Source: Odobenus rosmarus divergens | Lineage: Eukaryota > Chordata > Mammalia > Carnivora > Odobenidae | DNA length: 64,000 nt | Direction of reading: 5' to 3' | NCBI RefSeq assembly: GCF_000321225.1 | Contig: NW_004450276.1 | Location: forward strand, 4,017,467 to 4,081,466 | Notes under the pieces: generated by a model | Told to the model about the DNA's origin: nothing | Databases searched by the model: none | What the model saw: only the letters and a program-made list of their open reading frames with translations | Part shown: one piece after another, positions 1 to 11,733 of the stretch | Position numbering within the stretch: position 1 is the stretch's first letter | How the letters are laid out: each line of letters begins with the position of its first letter | Program-made: the position numbers and the translations under genes

Positions 1-113
1 TGCTATTATTTGCTCCAGTATACCTTCTGCCCCTCTCTCTCTTTCTTCTTCTTCTGGGATCCCAATTATTCTAATGTTGTTTCGTCTTATTGTATCGCTT
101 ATCTCTCGAATTC
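1..113 (-). mobile_element. Young carnivore L1 fragment, cut by the window edge
   Basis: The T/C-rich run with CTTCTTCTTCTGGGATCC followed by an AT-rich stretch resembles the antisense of the 5'/ORF1 part of recent carnivore L1 elements. It ends abruptly near 113, where unrelated sequence begins. The rest of the element, if present, lies to the left of the window. The assignment is from recognition of the family, not from an alignment. Confidence 0.6.
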
Positions 114-829
114 AAAGCAGATCCTTTCTTAAAAGTAAGACAATGTATATTATACTGTAGGTAGACTACCTGGAATTTAAATAAAAACTAAAAAAACTAA
201 GAGAATGAATAAGATGTTTATAATTTCCTTATCCAAAGATACCAAAATGGTACTGACTCATGACCACTCTCATTATCTGTACTTAGTGAAACAAGAAAAC
301 TCCCCGGAAAGAGTGGGATTCAAAGAATTTATATCTGAAAATGAAGCAACAGTAAGTATTCAATGTCTGCTTCTTTCATTTACCTAGCACTGTAAAAACC
401 TTTAAGTATTCCAGGGAACACACAGGGTAACCATTAAAACCAAAAAAAACCAACATCCCAGGAAAGAATATGGATCGTTTCATTTCTTTAATATACTTAC
501 AGCTGTCTTCAGTGTATTTCCTTTTCTCTTCTCAAAATTGTTTTTCCTTTTTTGTAGTGGATAATGACTTATTTCCTCAACATCTCAAAACTCTTCTCTC
601 AGTTCCTTTATTTTTCATCCTCCCTCATGATTTTTCTCTTTTCATTTGTAGTCAGTCTGTTGATTCTACACTGTTAAGATATTAAGACAATTCAGATTGG
701 TCATTTAAAAGCAATGGGCAGATAGAGGAAAAATCAATCTGCACTGGGGTTTTTTTCATAAAGGTGATAGATGAGGCCTTCAGTGATGGATAGGGTAAGA
801 AGTGAAGACACAGTAAGAGGTTGGATGTA
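114..829. other. Intergenic DNA, nothing recognised
   Basis: AT-rich sequence without a recognisable repeat or credible gene. The open frames here (60-71 codons) have no recognisable protein content. The last 15 bases (815-829) are the left target-site copy of the following SINE. Confidence 0.5.
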
Positions 830-1041
830 GGGGCACCTCTGTGGCTCAGTAGGTTAAGGTTCCAACTTTTGGTTTTGGTTCAGGTCACGGTCTCAGGGTC
901 ATGGGATTGAGCCCCACATCAGGCTCCTCACTGAGTGGGGAGTCTGCTTGAAGATTCTCTCCCTCTGCCCCTCTCCCCCCCGCTCATGCATGCACATGCT
1001 CTCTCTCTTTCTCTCTCTCTCTCAAATAAATCTTTTTAAAA
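830..1041 (+). mobile_element. Can-SINE (tRNA-derived SINE) with perfect target-site duplication
   Basis: A tRNA-like head (GGGGCACCTCTGTGGCTCAG) is followed by a box B-like stretch, a CT-rich middle and an AATAAATC tail. The 15-base AAGAGGTTGGATGTA occurs on both sides (815-829 and 1042-1056), marking an L1-mediated insertion. The head and the TTTGGTTTTGGTTCAGGTCA body resemble the older Can-SINE type in this window. Confidence 0.95.
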
Positions 1042-1056
1042 AAGAGGTTGGATGTA

Positions 1057-2015
1057 CATTTTGGGTAATGTTAATGGCAAGAGTAAATAAAGACAGAAAA
1101 AAATGCAGATTTTGGCATAAACAACAAGTAGTCAAGTTTCAGGGCTACTGGGAGAAGAGCCTAGAAAGATGGACAGTACTAAGGATAGCTCTGAATGCAG
1201 TCTAAGGAAGCTGAACTCTAGTGAGTTTCTAAGAAGGGAAAGAGCATAATATCTCCAAGAAATTAATCTGGCAATAGAGTGGAGAAGGATTGTAGGCAGA
1301 ACTATAGTTTACTAATTAGGCCCAAGATTTTAGGTGCCCAAAATATGAAATTTGTGAAGTAGGGAACAATGTTAGTGATAGAATGGAAAGAAGAGGAAAT
1401 AAAAACTGTGAGGTCAGAAACACAAAGACTTCTCAAACTAGTGGGCCATAGGGAATGGTATTGGCATTAATGGGGATAGTGAAGTCAGAAGGAGGAGGTC
1501 AGGGGTGGGAAAGGGAGATGATAAGGGCAGGGTGAGTCATATTGGTGCTGGAACGTCAGCAGAATAACGAAATGGAACCATAGATCTTGGGAGAGTTATG
1601 GTAAAAAGAGGATGTAAATTTATATTTTCCTTGTAGTGAACATGAGCTTCATAGAGTCAATATGGTCTTCTCCATTGTGAAAATCATAATAAAGGTGAGA
1701 GTGAAGCAAGAAATAGGTAGGGGCATAGATCTTTATTATCAAAAATCATTCAGTACAGAGTCAACATCGAAGTGAGAAAGTTCTTGCTTTAGCTCTAGAG
1801 TTAGAAGGACCTGTGAATACCTCCTAACTGAAAGTATTTGTATTCCCCACATAGGAAAACAGTGGCTATTTATAAAGGGTGTCTTTAAAGTAAGGCCAGC
1901 TAAAAATCAGCACTCAATAAATATTTGTTGAGTGAATGCATGTTCATGATTTTTTAAGGTCTGATAATCAATCTAGGGGGAGAGAGAGGAATTTCATAGC
2001 CCCCGATTTTCTATC
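1057..2015. other. Intergenic DNA with a possible ancient repeat
   Basis: Mostly unassigned. The stretch around 1440-1560 (a gap-rich AGTGAAGTCAGAAGGAGGAGG region) is reminiscent of the ancient repeat seen at 3085-3840 and 47440-48600, but the match is weak. Near 1908-1945 the phrase CACTCAATAAATATTTGTTG is the characteristic 3' end of L2 or MIR-type elements on the + strand. Confidence 0.4.
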
Positions 2016-2430
2016 CTTTTTTTTTAAATAATTTTTTATTGTTATGTTAATCACCATACATTACATCATTAGTTTTTGATGTAGGGTTCCATGATTCATT
2101 GTTTGTGCATAACACCCAGTGCTCCACGCAGAACGTGCCCTCTTTAATACCCATCACCAAGCTAACCCATCCCCCCACCCTCTCCCCTCTAGAACCCTCA
2201 GTTTGTTTTTCAGAATCCATCGTCTCTCATGGTTCGTCTCCCCCTCTGATTTACCCCGTTCATTCTTCCCCTCCTGCTATCTTCTTCTTCTTTTTTTTTT
2301 CTTAACATATATTGCATTATTTGTTTCAGAGGTACAGATCTGTGATTCAACAGTCTTGCACAATTCACAGCGCTCACCATAGCACATACCCTCCCCAATG
2401 TCTATCACCCAGCCACCCCATCCCTCCCAC
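2016..2430 (-). mobile_element. Young carnivore L1, 5'-truncated 3' UTR, antisense
   Basis: The T-rich start at 2016 is the reverse-complemented poly(A) tail. It is followed by the very common caniform L1 3' UTR in antisense, including CACCATACATTACATCATTA and the later CAATTCACAGCGCTCACC. The same module recurs at 56887-57345, and its last ~90 bases recur in sense at 23901-23990. There is no coding capacity. The copy abuts older L1 sequence on the right. Confidence 0.88.
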
Positions 2431-2435
2431 CCCAC

Positions 2436-2800
2436 CCTATTTTAACCATTTTTAAATGTACAATTCCATGGCATGAATTACAGTCACAGTATTGTGCAAT
2501 TATCACTATTTCCAGAACATTTTCATCACCCTGTATAGCAACTCTGCACTAACTCCCCATTCTTCCCTCCTGCCAGCCTCTGACCAACTTGAATCTCCTT
2601 TCTGTGCCTATAGGTTTACCTGTTCTGGATAGTTCATATTAGTGGGATTATATGATCACATGATACGGTATTTTCGTTTTTACCTTATTGTGGTTAGAAT
2701 ACTTAACATGAGATCTGCCCTCTTAACAAATTTTTTGTGTGTACCATCCAGTATTGTTGACTAAAGGTACAATGTTGTACAGCATATTGTTTTTTGCCAT
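2436..2800 (-). mobile_element. Old L1M-type 3' UTR, antisense
   Basis: TTTTAACCATTTTTAAATGT, CTATTTCCAGAACATTTTCA and TAGTGGGATTATATGATCAC are the antisense landmarks of mammalian L1MA/L1MB-type 3' ends. The stretch ending near 2790 (GAGATCTGCCCTCTTAACAA) belongs to a related 3' UTR segment. A similar module lies at 52470-52915. It is strongly diverged, hence older than the flanking young L1. Confidence 0.75.
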
Positions 2801-3084
2801 GTTGCATTTTGTTTGTTTTTCATGGTACCATCAATTAACAACTACATCCATTTGAACTAATCTCCAAAACATTGTAAAACCATACCTGGTAATTGGGACA
2901 AAAGTATAGGAGTGGTAAGGGTGGGGATGGTTTGTAAAGAAAGCAAGGCTAATTAATAATTTCCAGTCTTACCACTTCTCATCAAGTGTTTTCTTCTCTC
3001 TCAGTCTGGGGATGTGGGCAGAGTGGATTTCGATAGACAGAACTTAAAAGCAAGCTCCAATAAGGAGAAACTGTCAAGTTTACT
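2801..3084. other. Intergenic DNA, nothing recognised
   Basis: No repeat, gene or regulatory structure that I can name. The 60-codon frame at 3014-3196 has no recognisable content and runs into the following ancient repeat. Confidence 0.4.
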
Positions 3085-3840
3085 TATGTGGCCTCAGCAC
3101 CTAGGACAAAACCTGGCACATAACAGGATCTTATCACTCATTCAACAGTTATTTACTGAGTGCTTACTGTGTGCCATACAGTATTCAAGGAAATGAAAAT
3201 ACATATATGTATATATATATCATATATACATATAAATATATGATATATATATCATTGAACAAAATGTACATTTCTTGTCCTTTGGAATTTATATTTCAGT
3301 AGGAGATGAGGAAATATAAGCATTTAAAAAAAAACATTTAGAATACCAAAAAGTGTCATGCTATGGAAAAATAGCAGGAGGATTGGGAGCATAGAAATGG
3401 GTCAACTGAGATTTTAAATGGGTGACCAGGGTAGGCCTCAGTGAGCAGATCTGAAGAAATGGGGGCGTGAGCCACATGAATATCTGGCAGAGGAAACCAC
3501 AAGTAACAAGGTCCTGAGGTGGGAACAAAGCTAGTGTTTTGGAGCAGCAATAAGGGGCCTGTGTAGTGAGTTGAATAAAAGTGTAGTTGGTTTAAATAGG
3601 TCCCAGGAGGGGGAGCATATGGTGTGGCTGTAGAGGCCACCTAAAGAGTTGAATTAAATGGGGAAAATAGAGATTTTAAGCAGAGGAGAAGCACAGTCTG
3701 GTTTATGTTTTAAGCAGATCACTTTGGCTGCTTGCTAAGACTTAGGTGGAGGTGATGGTAGAAGCAGGGAGGCCTGTGAGGAGACTACTGGAATTATCCA
3801 GGCAAGAGATGATGGTTGAGATCAGGCTGTGAAAGCAGTG
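3085..3840 (+). repeat. Ancient mammal-wide interspersed repeat, family name uncertain
   Basis: It starts with a TTATTTACTGAGTGCTTACT phrase. It continues through GGTAGGCCTCAGTGAGCAG and TTTAAGCAGAGGAGAAGCAC, then AGATCACTTTGGCTGCTTGC, and ends near AATTATCCAGGCAAGAGATG. This order of phrases is familiar from a widespread, very old mammalian repeat whose name I cannot give with certainty. A second copy is at 47440-48600. An AT-rich run (3203-3256) interrupts it. Confidence 0.55.
3203..3256. repeat. AT-rich imperfect inverted repeat
   Basis: Alternating ATATAT/CATATA sequence with imperfect dyad symmetry (TATATATCATATATAC against ATATATGATATATATA). It is low-complexity DNA inside the ancient repeat and probably variable in length. 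Confidence 0.7.
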
Positions 3841-3884
3841 AGAAATTCACAAGCCTGTTCCTTTTACAAATCACAGTGGAAGGT

Positions 3885-3947
3885 GTTTTGTTCCAGGTAC
3901 TGTCCTAAGCACTTTAAATCTTCACATGCTCTTATTTGCTTACAAAA
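3885..3947 (+). repeat. MIR, 5' half only
   Basis: CCAGGTACTGTCCTAAGCAC followed by TTTAAATCTTCACATGCTC matches the order of the MIR core (CCAGGCACTGTGCTAAGC, then TTTA). It breaks off exactly where the MLT1-type LTR begins, so the LTR probably inserted into the MIR or replaced its 3' part. Confidence 0.6.
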
Positions 3948-4412
3948 TGTGGTAGGTGGAGTAATGCCCCTGCCTCTGCCCAAAAATGCCCACATCCTAA
4001 TCCCCAGAACCTATGAGGATGTTACTTTACATGGCAAGTGTGGTTAATTTGATGCATCTGGAGATGGGGACATCTCCTGGATAATTCTAGCGGGCACAGT
4101 GTAATCACAAGGATCTGTATGAGAGGGAGGCAGGAGGGTCGGTCAGTCAGGGTAGGACATGTGAGGATAGAAGAAAAAGGTTGGAGTGATGTGAGCAAGG
4201 GGCCAGGAGGCTTCGTATGCATTAGTCTCTAAAAGCTGAAGAAGTCAAAGTATTCTCCTCAGAAGGACTGCAGCCCTACTGACATCTTGATTTTTCGCAG
4301 TGAGACCCATTTTAGATTTCCAATCTCCAGAATTGTATGGTAACAAATATGTGGTATTGTAAGCCACTAAGTCTGTGGTAATTTTTTACAGAAGCAATAG
4401 GATACTAATACA
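3948..4412 (+). mobile_element. MLT1-type solo LTR (ERVL-MaLR)
   Basis: It begins TGTGGTAGG, continues with AATGCCCC and CCTAATCCCCAGAACCTATG, then TTACTTTACATGGCAAGTGT. It ends with GTAAGCCACTAAGTCTGTGG and AGGATACTAATACA. This is the full order of landmarks of an MLT1 long terminal repeat in sense. No internal retroviral region flanks it, so it is a solo LTR. The terminal 5-mers (CAAAA before, GAAAA after) are a possible degenerate target duplication. Confidence 0.85.
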
Positions 4413-6059
4413 GAAAACAAGATTTCCAAATAAATACATAATAATCATGTTACTCTACTATAATTTACTTAGCTATTCCTGTATTCAAATTTTCGATTTC
4501 CCATTTTCCCTATGATAAACATTGCTGAAGAGAATATTGCTATGAATAAATCTCATCACGCACCTCTGATAATTTTCATAGGTTTGGAAATTGACTACTA
4601 TGATGATAGGTTTTTCTATTTTAAAATACAGAAAAAATAGAATCATTCAACAAAGGCTGTATTCACACACCAAGATTTTTGTTAGCACTTGTGTTTTATA
4701 TAATAAAATGAATAAAATATAAGTGGTAGAGATTAATTACCCTTCGAGCTCCCTTGCCATCTTGCTTCCTCACCCCCATCTCTTCCAGCACAAAAACTGA
4801 CAAATATGGAATGATTCACACGTATGTGAAACATCCTTACACACGGGCTTTGCTAACCTTCTCTGTGCTGTTCCAGTTTTAGTATATATACATACATACT
4901 AAATATATATATATTGACAAAGCAAGCACTAGGGTTTTCTTTTAATCTTTTAAGAAAAACTTGAAGAAACATAGCTACGGTTATAAATTATAATTTGTTT
5001 ATGACAATAACACTTTGAGACTGAAAAATATGTAAATTTTCATGAAAGGAAAAGGCAAATATAAGCATTAAGAAAAGAAAAAAAGGCCAAAATGAATAAT
5101 AAACTAATTGTAGCTATTTTTTTCCTAGATGTACATTTGATTTTCTGTTTATCTTACATCCAAAGTATTAAAATATAAGTTAAACATATGAAATCTTCAA
5201 ATTATGCACTTACAAGCCATTACTAATTTTGTCACAGTTCCCAAATTAGTCAAATTGGCTTGTGTTCTGACCTGGGAAGAAAAGGGTATTGTTTCCCTTA
5301 CTGTAACTCTACTGTTGTGTTAGGGTGTCTCAGTGGCTACTTTACAATCTAGTTTGAGAAAAGGTCTCTTTGTCAAGCTCGGTCATAATTTGGGCAAACC
5401 CTCTACTTAAGCAGAACACAACTCAGTTATGATGATGAAGATTCATTTTTATTGTAGGATATTACAAAACTAGAAGTTTGACTTAATGGACTCACCAAAT
5501 AAAAAATGTCTCAAATAAAAGATTTTCTCAAGGTCTGTAACTTTTTAACAGCTTTTACATCCCAACCTGTATGTATGACATTATCAGTTTTTACTGAAAC
5601 AATCATTTTGATTTGTTTGGAAGAGCAGTTCTTTTACCCTGGTCAATCTAAATATTCTAACACTTAAATTTTTTGATAATAGAATTTATGTAAAAGCCAC
5701 AAAGTATGACATTCTACCACTGAAATGGTACACATTTTGAATTAATCCCTATAAAATAGCAAATAAGCAAAAAAAAAATAAGGCTAAAACTTTTGTGCAA
5801 TACTTGAAACACAAAATATTTATTTTGTTTCTTATATTTCACAATAAAACCAGTAAGCACTATCTTCTCATGTAAAGATACGGTGTGGTTTATTAACTTC
5901 ACTGATAAAAAATATTTTTAAGAGTGAAAGTGAATAATAAGTAATAGGTGTCTGTCTACATATTACACACATACATACAATGAGAGGTTTTATTTATAAT
6001 TAAAAAGCTAGTCTTTTTCCTAGATAGAAATTACATTTCTCTTTAAAATAATGAAAACA
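4413..6059. other. Intergenic DNA, nothing recognised
   Basis: AT-rich unique-looking sequence. I see no credible gene, RNA or nameable repeat. Small AT-rich runs occur at about 4880-4915. The 62-codon antisense frame at 5714-5902 has no recognisable content. The last 15 bases are the left target copy of the next SINE. Confidence 0.5.
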
Positions 6060-6254
6060 GGGTGCCTGGGTGGCTCAGTTGTTAAGTTTCTGCCTTCGGC
6101 TGAGGTCATGGTCCCAGGGTCCTGGGATCAAGCCCCACATCGGGCTCCCTGCTCAGCAGGAAGCCTGCTTCTCCCTCTCCCACTCCCCCTGCTTGTGTTC
6201 CCTCTCTCGCTGTCTCTCTCTCTCTGTCAAATAAATAAATAAAATCTTTAAAAT
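6060..6254 (+). mobile_element. Can-SINE with perfect target-site duplication
   Basis: The head GGGTGCCTGGGTGGCTCAG is followed by a TCTGCCTTCGGCTGAGGTCA body of the younger caniform type, a CT-rich region and AAATAAATAAATAAAATC. The 15-base AAAATAATGAAAACA flanks it at 6045-6059 and 6255-6269 without mismatch. The perfect flanks imply a relatively recent insertion. Confidence 0.96.
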
Positions 6255-6269
6255 AAAATAATGAAAACA

Positions 6270-6786
6270 TGAATAATGGCCTGCCCCATGGAGATATTTT
6301 TTACTCATCCTGATCAATGAAACAAGGAGGGAGAGAAGTTCCCACAGATATCTCTAAAAAGCCCTGAAAGTGAAACTATTATTTTAGGATCAAAAGGATT
6401 TAGGCTCTGACTAAAAATATGTAAACTCATAACCAAGGAGAAGCGATTTAATGATATGGGCTTGTCCTCAACTTGGCTATTTCTTTCTAAATTCTGAGTT
6501 ACAACACCTCATTATATAAATGAACTTAATCTTAGAGGAATGTGCTTTATAGTTAATTTTTAATTTATGCTTCTTACTTTCTAATCTGACTAATAACACT
6601 GACTTCAGAAATTTAGATGCTACAGAAGGTTTTTGTTTAAAAATGTATTATTTTATAAAGATAAAATCTTTTTTTTTCTTTTAAGCTTACTGTTGTTTGC
6701 CATGAACAACTAAGGTAGTAAAAAATGCACTTATGTATACATACATGATGAAAAGGGTCTTTATTGTTATGCCTTTACTCTAGGAC
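6270..6786. other. Intergenic DNA, nothing recognised
   Basis: AT-rich sequence between the SINE and a MER5A relic. No gene or repeat recognised. Confidence 0.45.
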
Positions 6787-6990
6787 AGTGTTCTCCAAGT
6801 GTGGTGTTAGGATGACTTCTATCACTAAATCACCTAATGAGCTTATTAAAAAATGAGGTTTCCCACATTCCATCCCAACTCACACTCACTGAATCAACTC
6901 AGTAGGCAGGGGTGTGGATCAGAAATGTGCATATAAAACAGGCATACTTGGCGATACTGATGGAGATAGTTCGAGGAGTAATCTTAAAGC
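6787..6990 (+). mobile_element. MER5A-type hAT-Charlie MITE relic
   Basis: AGTGTTCTCCAAGTGTGGTG at the start, CACTCACTGAATCAACTCAG in the middle and a GGCAGGGGTGTGGATCAG stretch reproduce, with heavy divergence, the order of the MER5A DNA transposon. A better preserved copy is at 60120-60370. It is non-autonomous, with no transposase. Confidence 0.6.
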
Positions 6991-9900
6991 AACCCTGATT
7001 TAGGAGCTAACGTCACATTTTTCTAAGGTTTCTTCTATAGATCTGTATATATATATGTATATAGAAGTATACATTCATATAATGTCAGATATGTGTCTGT
7101 CATATATTTTGTGAGTACTAATTTTAAACTGATCATTGGCAATTTGTGGAACTGCCCATAATGATGACAGTAATTGCAGATTTTTAAAGACCACTAAATT
7201 AGCCCAATTCCTACTTTGATCATAGGCATTCCAAGCTACTCAGTTGTTGACTGTTGAGCACATTTACTTGAGTGACAACACTGGGTTAGTCATTATGCAA
7301 CACTGATATTATTTTCTCCTTTATTTCATGTCCTCCTTTGATAAAGAAAAACCTTACTCATTTCCCACGAAAATTCTGATACGACTCTTTCCATTGTGTG
7401 CCATCTGCATCCCAGCTCCAGTTAAGGATCATGACCATTTCTGTATTCTCATTAGCTGAGAAGACGTTATTTTTTGTAGTTTGTATTTTTAAAAGTAGAT
7501 TTTCTTTGCTTCCCCAATACAAAATTATAACATTATATTCCCCAATACAAAATTATAACATTTTTTTCCTGTTACTACAGACTTCTTTCCCCAAATATCC
7601 CCCAGTCCTGCAAGAAGTAATAAGCTCATTCTGTTGAGAATTGCATTTACATAAAACATTGTCATGCGTAGAATAAAAATTCAGATATTGATTCAAATTG
7701 CCATTATTAATCTTGGACCCAGTTTTACAGTTTACAAAATTGACTCCACAAGTCATGAGGTTAGTTGATGATGCTAGGACTCTGGGGTATCACTTGCAAC
7801 AGAGAAAGAGATCATCATATTGTTGTAACTTCATGACTATTTTCTCTGTATATCTTTCTGTCCTTTATCTGGAATCATTCTTTGATGCTATCTCCAGAAA
7901 CTCACTATATACTATTTCACGTGTCAGTCATCCACAGTCATTTGCCAATGTGTATATGTCTACCTAGACTATGTGCCATCTTCATAGCTTCTCAAGATCT
8001 TCCAAGTCTTTAAAAAGCAACTTCTTGATTTTTACCTTTCAGTGTACTTTTCTTCACTCACGCATGAGTTCTTCTCTTCCTCCTACCTCTGCACATTCTC
8101 TGCCTCCATGTTTAGACATCACCAATCTACCTATCATGTATATCCTCTGTACTGTGATACAAACATTTCTGGTACGGCTTTTGATCTTGGTTGACCTTCA
8201 TCAGGTAAATTGAAAAGTTAACCCTCAGTTGCTATAAAGTATATCTCTTTACTTGCCATGTTGCACAAGACACAAAGCTTAAATGGTCTTTTCAGGGTTA
8301 ATATAAAACATTTCTTAGTCCATAAAATAAGGAAAAGTAAGCAGCTAATATAATCATCCAAATCCAATACATTAGAAAGTTCTTACCCCTAAGTGTCAGA
8401 GGATTTAGGAGTTATGGAATAATTGCAAACTATGTAATGATAATTTGGGGTAATATTAATTATGTGGGGGAGCTACTTATTTTATTGAAGGTCCCAAATG
8501 GAAATAGAAATCCAAAATTTCAACACCTGATGTAAAGATATAGAAAGCATGAAGGATAGAAAATAGAAAAATGAACTGAAACTAAAATTCTGTTAGAAAA
8601 TTTAATACAAGAAAGTCACTGAAATATTTTCAAAGTGACATATCAGGAAGAGAAAGTAGCAAATAGCTAAAACCGGTGAGGCAGTACCAAAAAACCAATA
8701 AGGAGAAAAATCTTCCTAAAAATGATGGATGATTTAATCACGACAACTAGAATTAAATCAGAAGACGAGAACACACACAGGTAGAAAATATGTTGGACCA
8801 AATTCTGTAGAGCTAGGGAAAAAAATGGGCTATTGGATTCTTTAATAATAAATGGAATCTTCTAAGTATTAAAAGAAACTAATAGACTTCTCCAGTTATG
8901 TGCAAAAAGCATTCATTAACAATAGAATATTAGCATTCATTAAAAGAATTTTGATGCTCCAAGAGATTCTAAAGCTTCCATTTGCCTTTTAAATATACAA
9001 ACTATACCTTGATTTCTCTGTCATTTTAAGTAGGTCATAGAATACCTGAATTTGAATGTTACTTCACTCTTTTTTTGCAGAATTTTAATAAATACTGCAT
9101 ATTTCAATAAATCAGCCACAATTAAATAATACTAATGTTCTATCGCAAAAATACAATGGCAACAAAACCTATATTTTTAAAAGTACCTTACTCTGAAAAA
9201 TTCAACAGAAACCTTTAGGAAAGCTCAACTTGGACAATAAATACTTAGAGGTACTTTTGTTGCTTTTGTAGTTTATTGTTATAGTATTATTTAATAGATC
9301 ACTGTACTATTATCCCATGTAGCTCTCTGAAGTATCCTTCACTCTTCTGTGCTGGTTATTAATAGTCTATTCATAGATAAACATTCAATATATAATGCTA
9401 ATGCTTGAATGTTTTTGTTTTGATGATCTTTTTTTTTCTTTTTTTTTTAATAAATACAATTTCAGTAGTATAATGAAACAAAAAGGTATTTTATACTGTC
9501 CTGGTAACTTACTATGGTATTAACATACTTCACAATATATATGCTATAGAAATATTTTTTTTCTAGATTAAGATTTTAAAATGGCCTACTTGTACCTTTG
9601 GAACACAATGTCTTCTGTCGAGGATTTGCATCTTACTCTCTTGAAAGATGCTGGCTAGATCTACCTGGTTTTATAACATTGTGAAAGGAATCTTATATCC
9701 AACTTGACCATACCATCTCCATCAATCCTATTAGAAAGCCATTTTAAACTTCCTTTCCATCAAAATATATTTGTCTACTAATCCTCTTCTGGTATAATAG
9801 AATCTATCTACTATTTATGTAGCAGAGCAGGAAGGAACAAAAATATTATCCTTAACTTTAGAAATTTTAGTTCAGATCTGCCGAGGAACACATGTGAAGT

Positions 9901-10884
9901 GAATATGTTCTCTTACAAAATTGTGGGTTTATCTTTCATTCTGACCAAAAAAGGAGCAGAGTTACTGGTTGACATTAGCTTGTTTTATGTGGGTGTGTAG
10001 AAACTTGCTGGAGCCATCAAGTTTCAGTTGACTGAGTGTACAACTGAAAGAGTTTTCACCACACCCTTTCTTGACTTCTCAAGCTTTTACATCACATTGC
10101 ATGAGCAATCCTGCCTGTTACATATGTTGATTTTAATCATCCAAATCCCACGTGAGGTTTGGCCTTCATTCCTTAATAAAGGTTGCTGTAGTTGTGTTAA
10201 CCTATTAATATTTCTCAGATTTAAGTAGTGCACACTGGTAATTGTGTTATTAATTTTCCTTCCTAGTAGTAATGAAATGTTTATAGTAAGTCCACTCTGT
10301 TATTTTCTTGTTGGAGAATAAAAGAAGAGAGAAACTAGAAATGGAAATAAAATCTCTAGTAAGAAAAAAATAGTAATATTTTAGGAAGCAAAGCAGAGCT
10401 TCAGGGGGAAACCAGATTGCCAGGAAAATTCTGAAACATGTCAGTGGAAACTTAGGTTAGAATACAAGATAAAACCAGACTAACAGGATACAAAATAAAA
10501 CATGCTTATTGCAAAATCAGTGCCAAACAGGATATAGTATCTAGTAGTCCTTAGGACTTCTGGTGTGTGTTTTGTGATCTTCATGCTAAGAATAATTACA
10601 GATTTTTACACGAGTATATTAACATGAAACAAACAAACAAAAACAGGTAAAAGTTACATTTCAGCTAGCAATCAGTATTGTGTCTGTATCCAGCTGAATA
10701 GATGAGAATTCAATTTTATCTACATACTAGCCATGTGGATGTGGCATCATAATATACGCATGTGTCCTAAGGGATTTATATTCAGTGTGATTTTTTTTGT
10801 CACTTGCTGATATGTTTCTTTTGTTCCAACTGACTTCTTGATTGTGTACATAGACTTATTATATGTCCTTGTTGAAATAGTCGC
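6991..10884. other. Long intergenic stretch without recognised genes
   Basis: About 3.9 kb of AT-rich DNA in which I can name no gene, RNA or transposon with confidence. Frames of 60-89 codons near 7398-8213 and 10028-10228 show no recognisable protein content. The one clear structure is a 28-base tandem duplication at 7511-7566. Poly(T/A) runs lie near 9428-9450. Confidence 0.45.
7511..7566. repeat. 28-base direct tandem duplication, two copies
   Basis: TCCCCAATACAAAATTATAA starts at 7511 and again at 7539. The first 22 bases of the two units are identical, and the units differ only in their T-rich ends. The near identity suggests a recent slippage or repair duplication. Confidence 0.9.
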
Positions 10885-11300
10885 CAAAATCTGTGAACAA
10901 TGAATGGATTAAGAAGTAGTATGTACATATAATAGAATATTATTATAATATTATTATTCAGCTTTAAAAAGAACGAAATTCTAGCATATGCAACAGCATG
11001 AAGTTTCAAGACATCTTGCTAAGTAAAATAAGCCAGATGCAAAAGGACAAATGTATGATTGCACTTAAATGAGGTACCTAGAATAGGCAAATTCATAAGA
11101 CAAAAAAGTAGAATAGAGGTTACTAGGGGTTGTAGGGAAGGAAGATTGGGAATTATTGTTTAATACATACAGAGTCAGTTTGGAATGATTCTGGATATCA
11201 ATAGCGGTATTAGCGGCACAGCAATGTGAATGTACCTAATATCACTGATTTATACATTTAAACATAGTTAAGATGGAAGTTTTATGTAATATATATATGT
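10885..11300 (+). mobile_element. Old L1M-type 3' end, sense
   Basis: ATGAATGGATTAAGAAGT, TAATAGAATATTATT...CAGCTTTAAAAAGAACG, AGCATGAAGTTTCAAGACAT and TAGAATAGAGGTTACTAGGG follow the order of the last part of ORF2 and the 3' UTR of ancient L1M elements. It is 5'-truncated and strongly diverged. The AT/TG-rich tract at 11290-11340 follows it. Confidence 0.75.
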
Positions 11301-11315
11301 ATGTCATATATTTAT

Positions 11316-11338
11316 ATGTGTGTGTGTGTGTGTGTGTA
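11316..11338. repeat. (TG)n microsatellite
   Basis: A TG dinucleotide run of about ten units, continuous with an AT-rich tract at the end of the L1 3' UTR. Confidence 0.9.
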
Positions 11339-11612
11339 TACTTAAAAAAGGAAGTTAGGGAACTTGAAATATCTTTATTTCATTTGAGATCTTAAAGCCA
11401 CTTCAAGGACATGGTGAAATCCAACTATAGAAAATGTGTGGAGAGCACAAAAGAATGGGCTAAAGTCCACAACAGTTAGCATTAAAACGAATATCTAATA
11501 AAATTGATCATTTTAGTGAAAATTTGCATATAAGGAAATTTCTATCTCTTTAAGAATCATATATTATTTTCTTTATTCCCTTATTAATTCTGGACAGATT
11601 AATAACAGATTC

Positions 11613-11733
11613 TTGGGGAGCCAGGGTAGCTCAGTTGGTTAAGCATCTGACTCTTGATTTCGTCTCACGTCTCAGGGTTGTGAGATTGAGCCCTGCATGG
11701 TGGAGCCTGCTTAAGAGTCTCTCTCTCCCAGTT
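11613..11733 (+). mobile_element. Can-SINE unit A of a fused pair, tail missing
   Basis: GGGGAGCCAGGGTAGCTCAG is a diverged tRNA-like head, followed by GATTGAGCCCTGCATGG and GAGTCTCTCTCTCCCAG. The unit stops at the CT-rich part and passes directly into a second SINE head at about 11734, with no A-rich tail between them. See the adjoining unit B. Confidence 0.85.
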
